Source: VFKU01 sp964620045 (GTDB lineage Bacteria; Hydrogenedentota; Hydrogenedentia; Hydrogenedentales; GCA-2746185). Taken from it: 64,000 nucleotides of DNA. The position numbers and the translations under genes are program-made. Position 1 is the stretch's first letter; each line of letters begins with the position of its first letter. Below are positions 48,233-57,354 of the stretch, piece after piece. The stretch lies in assembly GCA_964620045.1 (NCBI GenBank), contig CAZUJL010000006.1, positions 100,829 through 164,828 of the forward strand, given 5' to 3'. The notes under the pieces are model-generated. The model was given only the letters and a program-made list of their open reading frames with translations, had not been told where the DNA came from and ran no database searches.

Positions 48233-49093
48233 GTGGGCGCGCGCTTCGACACCGTCACCATCGTCGGCGTCGGCCTGCTGGGCGGCTCGTTGGGGCTCGC
48301 GCTGAAGGAGCGCGGCCTTACCAAGCGCGTGCTCGGCGTCGGACACCGGCCGGAGACGCTCGAGAAAGCACTTCAATGCCGCGCGATTGATCAGGGTTTT
48401 GCCAACGCAGTCGACGCCGTTCCTGAATCCGATTTAATTGTCCTCTGCACACCGGCGGCGAAGGTCCCCGCGTATCTCGATACGATTCGTCCGCTGTGCC
48501 GCAAGGGTGCGGTGGTGACCGACGTCGCCAGCACGAAGCGAGACATCTGCGCGCATGTGCGCACGGCGTGGTCGGAGCCCTACCGCTTCATCGGCAGTCA
48601 TCCCATGGCGGGCTCCGAAAAATTCGGGCCTGAACATGCGACCGCGAAGCTCTACGAAAACAGCGTGTGCTTTGTGGAAACCATGAACAACCACGCGCCC
48701 GATGCGCACGCGGCGGTGGTGGAATTGTGGAAGGGCGTCGGCGCGCAGGTGTTGCCGATCGATCCCGCCGCGCACGACATCCTCGCCGCGCGCACGAGCC
48801 ATGTGCCGCACATCGTCGCCGCGGCGCTTGCGCGGCTTACGGCGCAGGACGACGGTGCACTGCGCGCCTTTGTCGGCGGCGGTTTCCGCGACACGACGCG
48901 CATCGCCGAAGGCCGTCCGGAATTGTGGCGCGATATCTCGCTCACGAATGCCGGCGCGATTCTCGGCGTATTACGCGAAATTCAGGCAGACCTCGCAATG
49001 TTTTCCGGCGCGTTGAGCCGTCAAGACGCCGCGATCCTCGAAAAATATTTCACCGAAGGCCGCGACGCGCGCCGCCGGATGCTCGACACATGA
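48233..49093 (+). CDS. tyrA: Prephenate dehydrogenase
   Basis: A 286-residue TyrA-type oxidoreductase making 4-hydroxyphenylpyruvate. N-terminal NAD fold: TVTIVGVGLLGGSLGLALKE; VLCTPAAKVPAYLDTI; DVASTKRDIC; the catalytic region SHPMAGSEKFGPEHA; then the C-terminal helical dimer domain (HIVAAALARLTAQDDGALRA). There is no chorismate mutase or ACT domain, so it depends on mutase elsewhere (pheA at 7049 has one). GTG start seven bases after hisA; stop overlaps tmk. Confidence 0.93.
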   Translation: MGARFDTVTIVGVGLLGGSLGLALKERGLTKRVLGVGHRPETLEKALQCRAIDQGFANAVDAVPESDLIVLCTPAAKVPAYLDTIRPLCRKGAVVTDVASTKRDICAHVRTAWSEPYRFIGSHPMAGSEKFGPEHATAKLYENSVCFVETMNNHAPDAHAAVVELWKGVGAQVLPIDPAAHDILAARTSHVPHIVAAALARLTAQDDGALRAFVGGGFRDTTRIAEGRPELWRDISLTNAGAILGVLREIQADLAMFSGALSRQDAAILEKYFTEGRDARRRMLDT

Positions 49094-49734
49094 ACGGCGT
49101 GCTGATCACCTTCGAAGGCATTGAGGGTTCCGGCAAGAGTACACAGGCGCGCCTCCTTGCGGAATCGCTCAAGGCACAAGGGCACGAAGTCCTTGCGCTG
49201 CGCGAACCGGGTGGTTCGGCGATCGCGGAGAAAATCCGTGCGCTGCTGCTCGATCCGGCGAACAAGGCGATGTCGCCCATCGCGGAGCTTCTGCTCTATG
49301 AAGCGGCCCGCGCGCAGCTCGTCACCGAAATTCTGCGGCCTGCGCTTGATCGCGGCGTGATCGTGATCTGTGATCGATTCTATGACTCCACCACGGCATA
49401 TCAAGGCGCCGGGCGCCAGCTGCGCAGTGTGGACTTCTCGACGTTGAACCGCCTCGCGACGGGGGGTCTCATTCCAGACGCGACCTTTCTGCTTGACGTG
49501 CCGGTCGAACTCGGTCTGCGTCGCGCAAAGGGCGATTCCGCCGGCGATCGCATCGAGCAGGAGCCGATCGATTTCCACAACCGCGTGCGCCAGGCGTTTA
49601 TCGCCATTGCCGCCGCGGAAAGTGCCCGCATTTCTCAGTTTGACGGCCAGCGCCCGCAGACGGAGCTTGCCGCCGAGATCCTGAAGCTCGCGCTCGAGGC
49701 CATTGAAATGCGCCGCCGTCCCGGCGCAAGATAA
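49090..49734 (+). CDS. tmk: Thymidylate kinase
   Basis: A 214-residue dTMP kinase. P-loop GIEGSGKST, LREPGGSAIAEKIRALLL, CDRFYDSTTAYQG (DR[YFH] motif) and FLLDVPVELGLRR are typical. It supplies dTDP for DNA synthesis. The ATG overlaps the tyrA stop by four bases; holB follows after five bases, the same tmk-holB order as in many bacteria. Confidence 0.95.
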   Translation: MNGVLITFEGIEGSGKSTQARLLAESLKAQGHEVLALREPGGSAIAEKIRALLLDPANKAMSPIAELLLYEAARAQLVTEILRPALDRGVIVICDRFYDSTTAYQGAGRQLRSVDFSTLNRLATGGLIPDATFLLDVPVELGLRRAKGDSAGDRIEQEPIDFHNRVRQAFIAIAAAESARISQFDGQRPQTELAAEILKLALEAIEMRRRPGAR

Positions 49735-49739
49735 CCGGC

Positions 49740-50822
49740 ATGCTGCTGGGGGATATTCGCGATCAGGATGTGCCGGTGCGTTTTCTGCGCCGGATCATTG
49801 AGTCCAAGCGTGTGCCGAATGCGCTGCTCCTGTGGGGGCCGGGCGGCGTGGGCAAGGAACTCGCCGCGCGCGCCTTCGCAAAGGAACTGCTCTGCCCCGG
49901 CTATACCGATCCGAAGAGTCCTAATGCCGCCGCCGCGCGCAAGGTCGATCACGGCAATCATCCGGATCTGCGCATTCTGGGCCCGGTAAAAAAATCGCGC
50001 ATCATCGACGTTGAGGCGATTGACACCATCATCGAGATGGCGTCGCTGCGGCCCACCGAAGCGGACTGGCGCGTATTCATCCTGCGCGAGGCCGACCGCA
50101 TGCGTGGGCCAGCGCAGAACCACATGCTGAAAACACTCGAAGAGCCCCTGGGCCGATCGGTGTTCATCTTGGTGACCGAGCACCCGCACTTCCTGCTACC
50201 GACCATCCGCTCGCGCTGTCAGCGCGTACGCTTCGGCCGGTTGCGGCCCGATACCGTCGCGGAGATTCTCGCGCGCGATCGCAGTACCCCGCGCGATCAG
50301 GCCGAGGCCATCGCGGGTGTCGCGCAGGGGCAAATGACGCGCGCGTTCGATCTCGTCGATTCCGATAAGCGCGAGATTGTGCTCGATCTGGTCGATCGTC
50401 TCGCGCAGGGCGAAGAACCCGTCGCACTGGCCGAAGAATTCGCAGCCTACGTCGAGCATCAGCGCAAGACGATCGAAGATGGGCTGAAATCCTCGCCGGC
50501 TGATCCTGAAGGCGAACTCAGCCGCGAAGCGCGCGAGGGCCTCAAAGAGGAACAGGCCGCGGCTGCGGATGCGCAGGCCCGGCGTGATATACTCGAATTG
50601 CTGTATTTGATTGAATCCTGGTACCGCGACGTGCTGGTGTTTGGCGCGACCGGCGATGCGGCGCTTGTGCTCAACCGTGATCGGTTGGAGCGCGTGCGCG
50701 CGGCCCGCACCGAGGGCCTCGCCGAGAAGCTCGCCGCGGTGGAAAAGGCCCGGCTCTACCTCGAGCGGTTTATCACCGAGGATCGCGTATTCCGCGATTT
50801 GTTCTTCGCGCTCGCGGGCTGA
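49740..50822 (+). CDS. holB: DNA polymerase III delta-prime subunit
   Basis: A 360-residue clamp-loader subunit. AAA+ module: RIIESKRVPNALLLWGPGGVGKELAARAF, KSRIIDVEAIDTII, LREADRMRGPAQNHMLKTLEE, RSRCQRVRFGRL (SRC motif with arginine finger). The Walker A Lys is followed by Glu rather than Ser/Thr, in keeping with the non-hydrolysing delta-prime subunit. The C-terminal half is helical (collar). Lies between tmk and the PSP1 gene as in Firmicutes (tmk, holB, yaaT). Confidence 0.88.
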   Translation: MLLGDIRDQDVPVRFLRRIIESKRVPNALLLWGPGGVGKELAARAFAKELLCPGYTDPKSPNAAAARKVDHGNHPDLRILGPVKKSRIIDVEAIDTIIEMASLRPTEADWRVFILREADRMRGPAQNHMLKTLEEPLGRSVFILVTEHPHFLLPTIRSRCQRVRFGRLRPDTVAEILARDRSTPRDQAEAIAGVAQGQMTRAFDLVDSDKREIVLDLVDRLAQGEEPVALAEEFAAYVEHQRKTIEDGLKSSPADPEGELSREAREGLKEEQAAAADAQARRDILELLYLIESWYRDVLVFGATGDAALVLNRDRLERVRAARTEGLAEKLAAVEKARLYLERFITEDRVFRDLFFALAG

Positions 50823-50844
50823 GGCCGTTGGGAGTATAGATAGC

Positions 50845-51846
50845 ATGACCCATACCGTCCGCGTGCGGCTGCGCAAGCCGCTCCGCGTGTTCACGTTTAT
50901 CGCGCGCGACATCACCCTCAAGCGCAACGAATCCTGCGTCGTCCGCACGGACCGCGGCCTCGAATACGGCGTCTGCGTGACGCCGGGCGAGGACGCCACG
51001 CCCGAGGACGAACAACGCCACACGATGAGTATCGTGCGTCGCGCGTCGGAACACGACGACATCACCTTCCGCCAGATTAAGTCCGACGAAGAGCGCGCGA
51101 AGGACATGTGCAAGCGCAAAGTCCGGGAGCGCAAGCTCGCGATGAAGGTTGTGGAGTGTGAGTATTCCTTCGACCGCAAAAAGGTGATTTTCTACTTCAC
51201 GGCCGACGACCGCGTGGATTTTCGTGACCTCGTGCGCGATTTGGCGCGCGACTTTAAGGCGCGCATTGAACTGCGGCACATTCAGGTGCGCGACGAGGCG
51301 AAAATCGTCGGCGGTATCGGTTCCTGCGGCCGCGAGCTTTGCTGCACCACCTGGATGCGCGAGTTCCTGCCCATCTCGATGAAGATGGCCAAGAAGCAAA
51401 ACCTGTCGCTGAATCCATCCAAAATCAGTGGCCAGTGCGGACGTTTGCTCTGCTGCCTGGCGTACGAAAACGACATTTACCAGAAGGAACGCCGGTCCAG
51501 CGGGGCGCCGGGCGGCAGTCTGGGCGCGTTGCGCGATGACATGGAAGAACACCAGGGCGCCGCTGTGGAATCGCTCAAGGATTCCACGCTTGCCGACGTG
51601 TTCGAGAAAGAACCTGCGCCGGTCGTTGAAGAACGCGCGCGGCCCGGTGAATTCGCCGCGCCGGAAGTTCCGCGGCGCGACGATGATGAAGACGATGACG
51701 AGCCGCAGCAGGGCCAGCACCAGGGCGATCGCCAGGGTGGTGGCGGACAGCGCCGTCGACGTCGCCGTCGCGGACGCCGTGGCGGTGGCGGTAGTGGGGG
51801 AGGCGGCAATTCAGGCGGGGGCGGCGCACCGCAGGGCGCGTCCTGA
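50845..51846 (+). CDS. PSP1-domain protein (YaaT/RicT-like) with RG-rich tail
   Basis: A 333-residue protein. The PSP1 core has CVVRTDRGLEYGVCVTPGED, KVIFYFTADDRVDFRDLVRD and the Cys-rich GSCGRELCCTTWM ... GQCGRLLCCLAYE, typical of RicT proteins that bind iron-sulfur clusters with RicA/RicF and affect mRNA processing. The last 70 residues are low complexity: acidic DDDEDDDEPQ then RRRRRRRGRRGGGG and Gly/Ser/Asn, resembling RGG RNA-binding tails and unlike Firmicute RicT. Start ATG 50845 with GGGAG upstream. Context tmk-holB-PSP1-tatD matches Bacillus tmk-holB-yaaT-yabD. Confidence 0.9.
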   Translation: MTHTVRVRLRKPLRVFTFIARDITLKRNESCVVRTDRGLEYGVCVTPGEDATPEDEQRHTMSIVRRASEHDDITFRQIKSDEERAKDMCKRKVRERKLAMKVVECEYSFDRKKVIFYFTADDRVDFRDLVRDLARDFKARIELRHIQVRDEAKIVGGIGSCGRELCCTTWMREFLPISMKMAKKQNLSLNPSKISGQCGRLLCCLAYENDIYQKERRSSGAPGGSLGALRDDMEEHQGAAVESLKDSTLADVFEKEPAPVVEERARPGEFAAPEVPRRDDDEDDDEPQQGQHQGDRQGGGGQRRRRRRRGRRGGGGSGGGGNSGGGGAPQGAS

Positions 51847-51855
51847 TCTCCCGGC

Positions 51856-52626
51856 ATGCCGCTGGTCGATTCGCACTGCCACCTCTACGACGCCAAGTTC
51901 GATGCAGATCGTGACGCTGTAACGGCGCGCGCACTCGAAACACTCGATTGGCTCGTCGTCATCGGCGACGACATTCCCACGAGCGAACAGGCCGTCGCGC
52001 TGGTTCGCGAGCGAATCTATGCCACGGTCGGTATTCACCCGTACTACGCGGCCACGGCCGATGTCGCCGGAATCGCGCAGCTTCGGAAACTCGCGCAGCG
52101 CCCCGGAGTCGTCGCAATTGGCGAGATTGGTCTCGACTACTTCAAACACAATGACACACCGCGCGATGTGCAACGCGACGGCTTTCTTCGCCAAATCGAT
52201 CTCGCGGCAGAGCTCAAGCTGCCGATCGTGATTCACAACCGCGACTCAGACGACGACCTTGCCGCGATCCTGGATGAACACGCGAAGCGCCTGCCCGGTG
52301 GGGTGCTGCACTGTTTCTCGAGTGGACCGGAGTTGGTCGAGCGATCTGCCGCGTGGAACTTTCACATTTCCTTCGCGGGAAACCTGACCTATCCCAAGGC
52401 GCAGAACCTGCGCGACGCGGCTAAAGTTACCCCGCTCGATCGGTTGTTGGTCGAAACCGACGCGCCGTACCTCGCCCCGCAGGCCGTGCGAGGGCGGCGG
52501 TGCGAACCGGCGTTCGTATCGCACACAGCCGCCTGTCTGGCGGAGGTAAAAGGTTTGTCCGTCGAAGAAATAAGCCAAATCACGGCCCGCAACGCCGCGC
52601 GCTTATTCCTGCGCGCAACCAATTAG
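51856..52626 (+). CDS. tatD: TatD-family metal-dependent hydrolase
   Basis: A 256-residue TIM-barrel DNase/amidohydrolase. Metal ligands: DSHCHLYD (H-x-H), GEIGLDYF, VIHNRDSDDDL, VLHCFSSG and ETDAPYLAPQAVRG. TatD proteins act in DNA repair and quality control of D-aminoacyl-tRNA or similar substrates; the exact one is unknown. Ends the infC operon nine bases after the PSP1 gene. Confidence 0.92.
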   Translation: MPLVDSHCHLYDAKFDADRDAVTARALETLDWLVVIGDDIPTSEQAVALVRERIYATVGIHPYYAATADVAGIAQLRKLAQRPGVVAIGEIGLDYFKHNDTPRDVQRDGFLRQIDLAAELKLPIVIHNRDSDDDLAAILDEHAKRLPGGVLHCFSSGPELVERSAAWNFHISFAGNLTYPKAQNLRDAAKVTPLDRLLVETDAPYLAPQAVRGRRCEPAFVSHTAACLAEVKGLSVEEISQITARNAARLFLRATN

Positions 52627-52656
52627 GCACGCCGCGAGTCAAAACAGCAATGCCGG

Positions 52657-52685
52657 TTGACGCGCACGCACACCCGGCCTACAAT
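52657..52685 (+). promoter_or_regulatory. Sigma-70-like promoter
   Basis: TTGACG (52657-52662), 17 bases, TACAAT (52680-52685). Start near 52692, leader about 36 bases to the ATG at 52728. Confidence 0.65.
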
Positions 52686-52727
52686 CGTTTTTCTCATCGA
52701 CATGCTCTAACCCAGGGAGGAATCATT

Positions 52728-53435
52728 ATGAAAATCCGTACATCGTTGTTGGCGGTGGCACTGCTCGCGTTTGCGGGAGCATCATTTTCCGAAGATCTGC
52801 CGAAGCCGGCGGATCTTGTGGCCAAATACTTCAAGGCCGTCGGCGGGAAAGACGCGATGTTGAAAGTGAAGTCGCGCGTCGATCACGGCAAGCTCGTGCT
52901 GCCCGATATGGGCATGGAGGCCGTCTATACGGCAACTACCCAGCCGCCCAATTCGCTGAACACTTCCGACTTCAGCGGCATGGGTGTGGTGAAGAACGGG
53001 CAGACCGACGGATTCGCGTGGACGATCAATCCCTTCCAGGGAAATTCCAAGCAAAAGGCCGAAAGCGCCGCGGAGATTTTTCCGTACGCCAACCTCGATA
53101 AGATCGCGGCCGGCGCGAAGACATTGGGTGAAGAAGACGTGAACGGAAAGCCGGCCTACAAAGCCGAGTTCTCGCTTCCGAACGGCAAGCCGCTTACGGT
53201 GCTCTTCGATAAGGAATCGGGATTCATCGTCGCGAACGAGACGACGAACGGCGACGGCACGGTCGGCAAGGTGCTGTTCAGCGACTACAAAAAAGTTGGC
53301 GACCTGATGATTCCGCATCTAACGCGCATTGAAGGCGGGATGACCCTCGAGATTACCGCCGAGACAATTGAGCTCGACGCCGACGTTCCCGCGGGCACGT
53401 TCGATATGCCCGAAGAGATTAAGGCGCTTCCGTAA
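52728..53435 (+). CDS. Exported LolA-like/outer-membrane lipoprotein-sorting-type protein
   Basis: A 235-residue periplasmic protein. Signal peptide MKIRTSLLAVALLAFAGASFS, then LPKPADLVAKYFKAVGGKDA (a helix that starts many LolA-fold proteins of the zinc-protease-associated type), curved-sheet strands, DGFAWTINPFQGNSKQ, TVLFDKESGFIVANE and VLFSDYKKVGDLMIPHLTRI. The last two motifs are common in LolA/LppX-fold lipid carriers. No tested function. Strong own promoter (52657-52685) and GGGAGG ribosome site; apparently one gene. Confidence 0.75.
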   Translation: MKIRTSLLAVALLAFAGASFSEDLPKPADLVAKYFKAVGGKDAMLKVKSRVDHGKLVLPDMGMEAVYTATTQPPNSLNTSDFSGMGVVKNGQTDGFAWTINPFQGNSKQKAESAAEIFPYANLDKIAAGAKTLGEEDVNGKPAYKAEFSLPNGKPLTVLFDKESGFIVANETTNGDGTVGKVLFSDYKKVGDLMIPHLTRIEGGMTLEITAETIELDADVPAGTFDMPEEIKALP

Positions 53436-53465
53436 GTCATAGCTCCAAGTAATCGCTTTCGGTAG

Positions 53466-53494
53466 AATGGCCGGGTCCTTTGGAACCGGCCATT
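53466..53494 (+). terminator. Hairpin between the exported protein and pabBC
   Basis: Perfect 9-base arms AATGGCCGG / CCGGCCATT with an 11-base loop; its end is one base from the ATG at 53496. It may end the upstream message or mask initiation of the next gene. There is no U-tract beyond a TTTT after the start codon. Confidence 0.4.
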
Positions 53495-53495
53495 C

Positions 53496-55253
53496 ATGCC
53501 TTTTCCCGAAAACCCAGAACGCGCTACGGCGCCGTTTATCCGCCGCGTGACGCATCAGGGCGCGCAGACCTTTGGTGCGCCCCTGCGCGTGTTGTGTGCG
53601 CGGCACATGGACGAAGTCGCCGGTGTTCTGGAGGAAATCGAGCGCGAGGCCGCGGCCGGCCGGGTGGCGGTTGGATTCGTCAGCTATGACGCGGCACCTG
53701 CGTTCGATTCCGCGCTGGTGGCGCATCGCGATGAATCTCTGCCGTTGGCGTGGTTTTCCATTCATTCCGGCATCGCAGCCACGGAACCGATCGCGGCCGA
53801 TACAGCGTCGCCCGCGCTCGATTGGCGTCCCGATCTTGCTGCGTCGGCGTATCGTGACGCGCTCGATCGCATTCGCGCCTGGATCGCGGCCGGGGATACC
53901 TACCAGGTCAACTTTACCTTCCCGATGCGCGCGCGTTTCGACGGCGACGTTCATGCCTTGTTCGACACACTGATTGCCGCGCAACGCACGGACTTCGGCT
54001 GGTGCATCGATGCAGGCGACTTCGCGGTGCTGTCGGTGTCGCCAGAGTTGTTCTTTCGTCTCGATGGGAATGAGATTGTCTGTAAGCCGATGAAGGGCAC
54101 CGCGCCGCGCGGGCTTTCCTGCAACGATGATGACGATAAGGCCAAAACGCTGGGTGAATCTCAGAAAGAACGCGCCGAGAACGTAATGATCGTCGATATG
54201 GTGCGCAACGATCTCGGACGCATCGCGGACACGGGAACGGTGCGGGTTGCATCGCTCTTCGATGCCGAGCGGCTCGACACCTGTTGGCAAATGACGTCTA
54301 CGGTTGAAGCGCAAACGCAGGCGACGTTGGCCGATATCTTTCGCGCACTGTTTCCATCGGCCTCGGTCACCGGCGCACCCAAAGTACGCACGATGCAGAT
54401 CATTCGCGAGCTCGAGTCCGCGCCGCGCGGCGTGTACTGCGGCGCGATGGGTATCGTCGGCCCGGGCCGCAGCGCCGAGTTCAGCGTCGGTATTCGCACG
54501 GTTACCGTCGATCGCCGCGTGCGCGAAGCCACCTACCATGTTGGCAGCGGCGTAACGTGGGACTCCGCGCCCCATGCCGAATTCGAGGAGTGTAAATTAA
54601 AGGCCGCCGTGCTCACGCACCGCAGGCCTGCGTTCGATCTGCTCGAGTCTCTGCGCTGGGACAACGGCTATTGGCTGCTGGATCGCCATCTGCAGCGGAT
54701 GGCGCGCAGCGCGGCCTATTTCGGGTTTTCATTTGATGAAATGCGGATTCGCCATGCGCTGGCCCGTTTTGCAGGAAACTTATCCACGCCATCCAAGGTT
54801 CGGCTGACCGTGTCGCGCGATGGAAAAATACTGATCGACGCCGCGCCCTTGGGCGAGACAGTTCCCTGGCAAGTCGCGCTGACATCGGAACCCGTGGACG
54901 CTGCAGACGTGTTCCTCTACCACAAAACAACATATCGCACTGTGTACGATCGCGCGCACGCGTTGCGTCCAGAAGCCGATGATGTGCTCCTCTGGAATGA
55001 TCGGCGCGAACTGACCGAGTCTACGCGCGCCAACATTGCGCTGCGGATAGGAGACGAATGGTTTACGCCGCCGGTTGCCTCAGGATTGTTGGGCGGCGTG
55101 TTTCGCGGGCAGTTGCTGGAAGAGGGAGCGCTCCGCGAGCGCGTGCTCACCGTGAGCGATCTCGATACCGCCGAGGAAATTCGTCTCTTTAATTCCGTGC
55201 GTGGGTGGATCACGGTGCACCGGCTGTATGCGCCGATTGCGGAGCGAACGTAG
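53496..55253 (+). CDS. pabB: Fused aminodeoxychorismate synthase component I / aminodeoxychorismate lyase
   Basis: A 585-residue fusion making 4-aminobenzoate for folate. Residues 1-375 are PabB: SAYRDALDRIRAWIAAGDTYQVNFT, KPMKGTAPRG with the nucleophilic Lys, SQKERAENVMIVDMVRNDLGRI, FPSASVTGAPKVRTMQII, YCGAMGIVGP. Residues 380-585 are a PabC-like class IV PLP enzyme: ESLRWDNGYWLLDRHLQRMA, LYHKTTYRTVYD with the PLP Lys, LWNDRRELTESTRANI, GLLGGVFRGQLLEEG. The glutaminase PabA is not here. Fusions of this kind exist in other bacteria. A hairpin abuts the start. Confidence 0.92.
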   Translation: MPFPENPERATAPFIRRVTHQGAQTFGAPLRVLCARHMDEVAGVLEEIEREAAAGRVAVGFVSYDAAPAFDSALVAHRDESLPLAWFSIHSGIAATEPIAADTASPALDWRPDLAASAYRDALDRIRAWIAAGDTYQVNFTFPMRARFDGDVHALFDTLIAAQRTDFGWCIDAGDFAVLSVSPELFFRLDGNEIVCKPMKGTAPRGLSCNDDDDKAKTLGESQKERAENVMIVDMVRNDLGRIADTGTVRVASLFDAERLDTCWQMTSTVEAQTQATLADIFRALFPSASVTGAPKVRTMQIIRELESAPRGVYCGAMGIVGPGRSAEFSVGIRTVTVDRRVREATYHVGSGVTWDSAPHAEFEECKLKAAVLTHRRPAFDLLESLRWDNGYWLLDRHLQRMARSAAYFGFSFDEMRIRHALARFAGNLSTPSKVRLTVSRDGKILIDAAPLGETVPWQVALTSEPVDAADVFLYHKTTYRTVYDRAHALRPEADDVLLWNDRRELTESTRANIALRIGDEWFTPPVASGLLGGVFRGQLLEEGALRERVLTVSDLDTAEEIRLFNSVRGWITVHRLYAPIAERT

Positions 55254-55257
55254 CGCC

Positions 55258-55413
55258 ATGCATCCCGTGCTCGAACGACTGAAACGTGAACGCCGCTGGG
55301 CGCTGGCGCTGTTTGTCGTCGCTGCCGCCGTGATTGTGCTGATCCAGCGGTTTGTAGTGCCGCATGCCGCGGAACCCGTGACGGCGAGCCCCCCGTCCGA
55401 GAACGCCGGCTGA
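55258..55413 (+). CDS. 51-residue single-pass membrane protein
   Basis: MHPVLERLKRERRWALALFV continues into one hydrophobic helix (about residues 13-33) and a short Pro/Ala tail. It starts four bases after pabBC and its stop is shared with the start of the next gene (TGATG), so it is a coupled cistron and not noise. Unknown function; perhaps a partner of the large membrane protein downstream. Confidence 0.6.
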   Translation: MHPVLERLKRERRWALALFVVAAAVIVLIQRFVVPHAAEPVTASPPSENAG

Positions 55414-57263
55414 TGGCGGCGGCGCAACTGCGGGCGACCGATTACCTGCTGTGGACGGCGGCGCTCGCATGGCCGTTTGGCGTGTTTCTGCAAACGCCGG
55501 TCGCCGGGGTCGACTTGCTGATGGTTATCGCAATGCTGCTGCTGTGCCTGCTCGTGCCCGACGCGATGGCCGCGCGCAGACTGCGCGTGCCGTTTGAAAT
55601 ATGGGCCCCTGCATTGCTGCTCGCAATATTCGCGATCGCACAAAAGCAGTTAGAGCCCGCGCCAAGGAGTTCAGACATACTGGGCGGCCTGTTGCTGCTG
55701 GTGCTCGTTGTCCAGGCGAATCCCACGCGCCAGCGGATTCATCATTACATGTTCGCCGGCGCAATTTCAGCGGGAGTCGCCGCGTTAATCTCGTGGGCGA
55801 CACCGTGGCTTGGCCTGCTGCCGACGGCGTTCTCGTTGCAGAGCGATGCCAACTTTACCTTCGCGTATACACTCGCGGATGGCACATACACGCTGCTGCT
55901 CGGCGCGGTGTTCGCGCTGCACGCGGCAATTTGTGCGGATGCGGTGAAATGGCAACGCGCCGTTGCGACGATTTCGTTTCTAGTAATTTCAGCGCTTCTT
56001 GCTGATCGTTTGTTGGAGTGGTGGCGCGATACGCACTCGTTGCCGGCCTTCGCCTATCCGCCAATGCACTGGAGCGTGTGGGTTTCGCTCGCGCTGGCGC
56101 TTTGGCTCGTGGTTCGCGTGGTCGCGAAGGTTGCGATCGATCGCCGCAATGCCGGCGATTCCTTGCACTGGATGTGGGGCGTGGCCGCCACGATCACCCT
56201 CGCCGTGGTCGCGCTTACTCCGCTCGATCCGCATCCATACCACGGCTTTTTGCTGGGCCTGGCCTGTGCCACCGCGCTGCCGCAGCGGGTTACGGTTCAG
56301 TCAACGCGCTGGCCGCTTGTGGGTGCCCTGGTTGTGGCGGCGTTCGTCGTGATCAATCTGTTCGTGGTGTTTCCGGTCAATGTTCGCGATCCGCGACAGT
56401 ACGACGCCGCCGCCGAACGGGAGATGCCGCGCATTTTCGATCATATGGACTGGGTCGATCGCTACGCGCGAAACGAACGCCGTACGTATCTGTGGCGTGC
56501 GCGCGCCGCCCTCGAATTGGGGATGCCCAACTTTTCTTCGTTCGCGTACGAGCGCGCCGCGCGTCCGCTGTCCGGAACCAGCGTGCTCGCGGGACCGACG
56601 GAATCCGAGCGCCAGCAATTTCTGGTGCAGATGCGTGACCTCGCCGCGGCGCTGCCGGAGGATCGCGCCGTGTGCGCGTATGAGCGCGTGTTGCTGGCGA
56701 ACGGCGAGCGCGATGGCGCGCTGTATTCGCTGCGCCTGCGCACCGGCGTGCCGCTGATTCATGTCGAAGATTCGGACGCGGCGCCGTATACGCGTGTGGC
56801 TGCGCTCGTGATTGGCGATCCGGGATTGGCGGAAGAACTGCGCACGTGGACCGCGGATGAAGTGCTCACCTTGCTCAGTCTTTGGGGCACCGATGTGGCG
56901 TTTGCGGCGAATCCGAACGAAGCGCCGAACGGGTTGTTTATTCTCGGCGCGCAGCGAACCTGGGACACGTTCCATGTACACGTTCGCGTCGGCGAACAGG
57001 TGTCGGATTTTTCCGCACCGCTTGCGCCCATCACGCAACGCGACGTCGAATCGCTTATGAACACCAGCGTCATGGTATGGGCGGGCCCGGGTGATGGTGC
57101 CTCCGGGAATACTCGTTACACGCTCAATGTCCTTACCACAGACGCGGTGCTGCCCGCGGCCTACGTTGACGTTCATGCCGACGGCGCCGCGGAATTTTCG
57201 TGGGCGGAAAATCCTCCCGCGATCGCGTTTACGCCCGCCGTGCGCGTGCGCATCGCCAAGTAG
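55413..57263 (+). CDS. Polytopic membrane protein with large soluble C-terminus, unknown
   Basis: A 616-residue protein. The first 320 residues have about ten membrane helices (LLWTAALAWPFGVFLQTPV, LLMVIAMLLLCLLVP, GVAALISWATPWLGLLP, ALALWLVVRVVAKVAI and others); the remaining 295 are soluble, with helices then beta-strands (RRTYLWRARAALELGMPNFS, YTLNVLTTDAVLPAAYVDVH). The topology resembles O-antigen polymerase/ligase-like proteins with a TPR-like tail, but the HNxxL motif is not found, so I leave it unassigned. Coupled to the 51-residue gene through TGATG. Confidence 0.75.
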   Translation: MAAAQLRATDYLLWTAALAWPFGVFLQTPVAGVDLLMVIAMLLLCLLVPDAMAARRLRVPFEIWAPALLLAIFAIAQKQLEPAPRSSDILGGLLLLVLVVQANPTRQRIHHYMFAGAISAGVAALISWATPWLGLLPTAFSLQSDANFTFAYTLADGTYTLLLGAVFALHAAICADAVKWQRAVATISFLVISALLADRLLEWWRDTHSLPAFAYPPMHWSVWVSLALALWLVVRVVAKVAIDRRNAGDSLHWMWGVAATITLAVVALTPLDPHPYHGFLLGLACATALPQRVTVQSTRWPLVGALVVAAFVVINLFVVFPVNVRDPRQYDAAAEREMPRIFDHMDWVDRYARNERRTYLWRARAALELGMPNFSSFAYERAARPLSGTSVLAGPTESERQQFLVQMRDLAAALPEDRAVCAYERVLLANGERDGALYSLRLRTGVPLIHVEDSDAAPYTRVAALVIGDPGLAEELRTWTADEVLTLLSLWGTDVAFAANPNEAPNGLFILGAQRTWDTFHVHVRVGEQVSDFSAPLAPITQRDVESLMNTSVMVWAGPGDGASGNTRYTLNVLTTDAVLPAAYVDVHADGAAEFSWAENPPAIAFTPAVRVRIAK

Positions 57264-57354
57264 CGGGTTTGCGGCCCGTGCGCCGCGCGTGGCAAAATAG
57301 GCTCATATTCAGCCGGATTCTCGGCAGTTCCAACACAGATTCGGAGCGGGGGCC

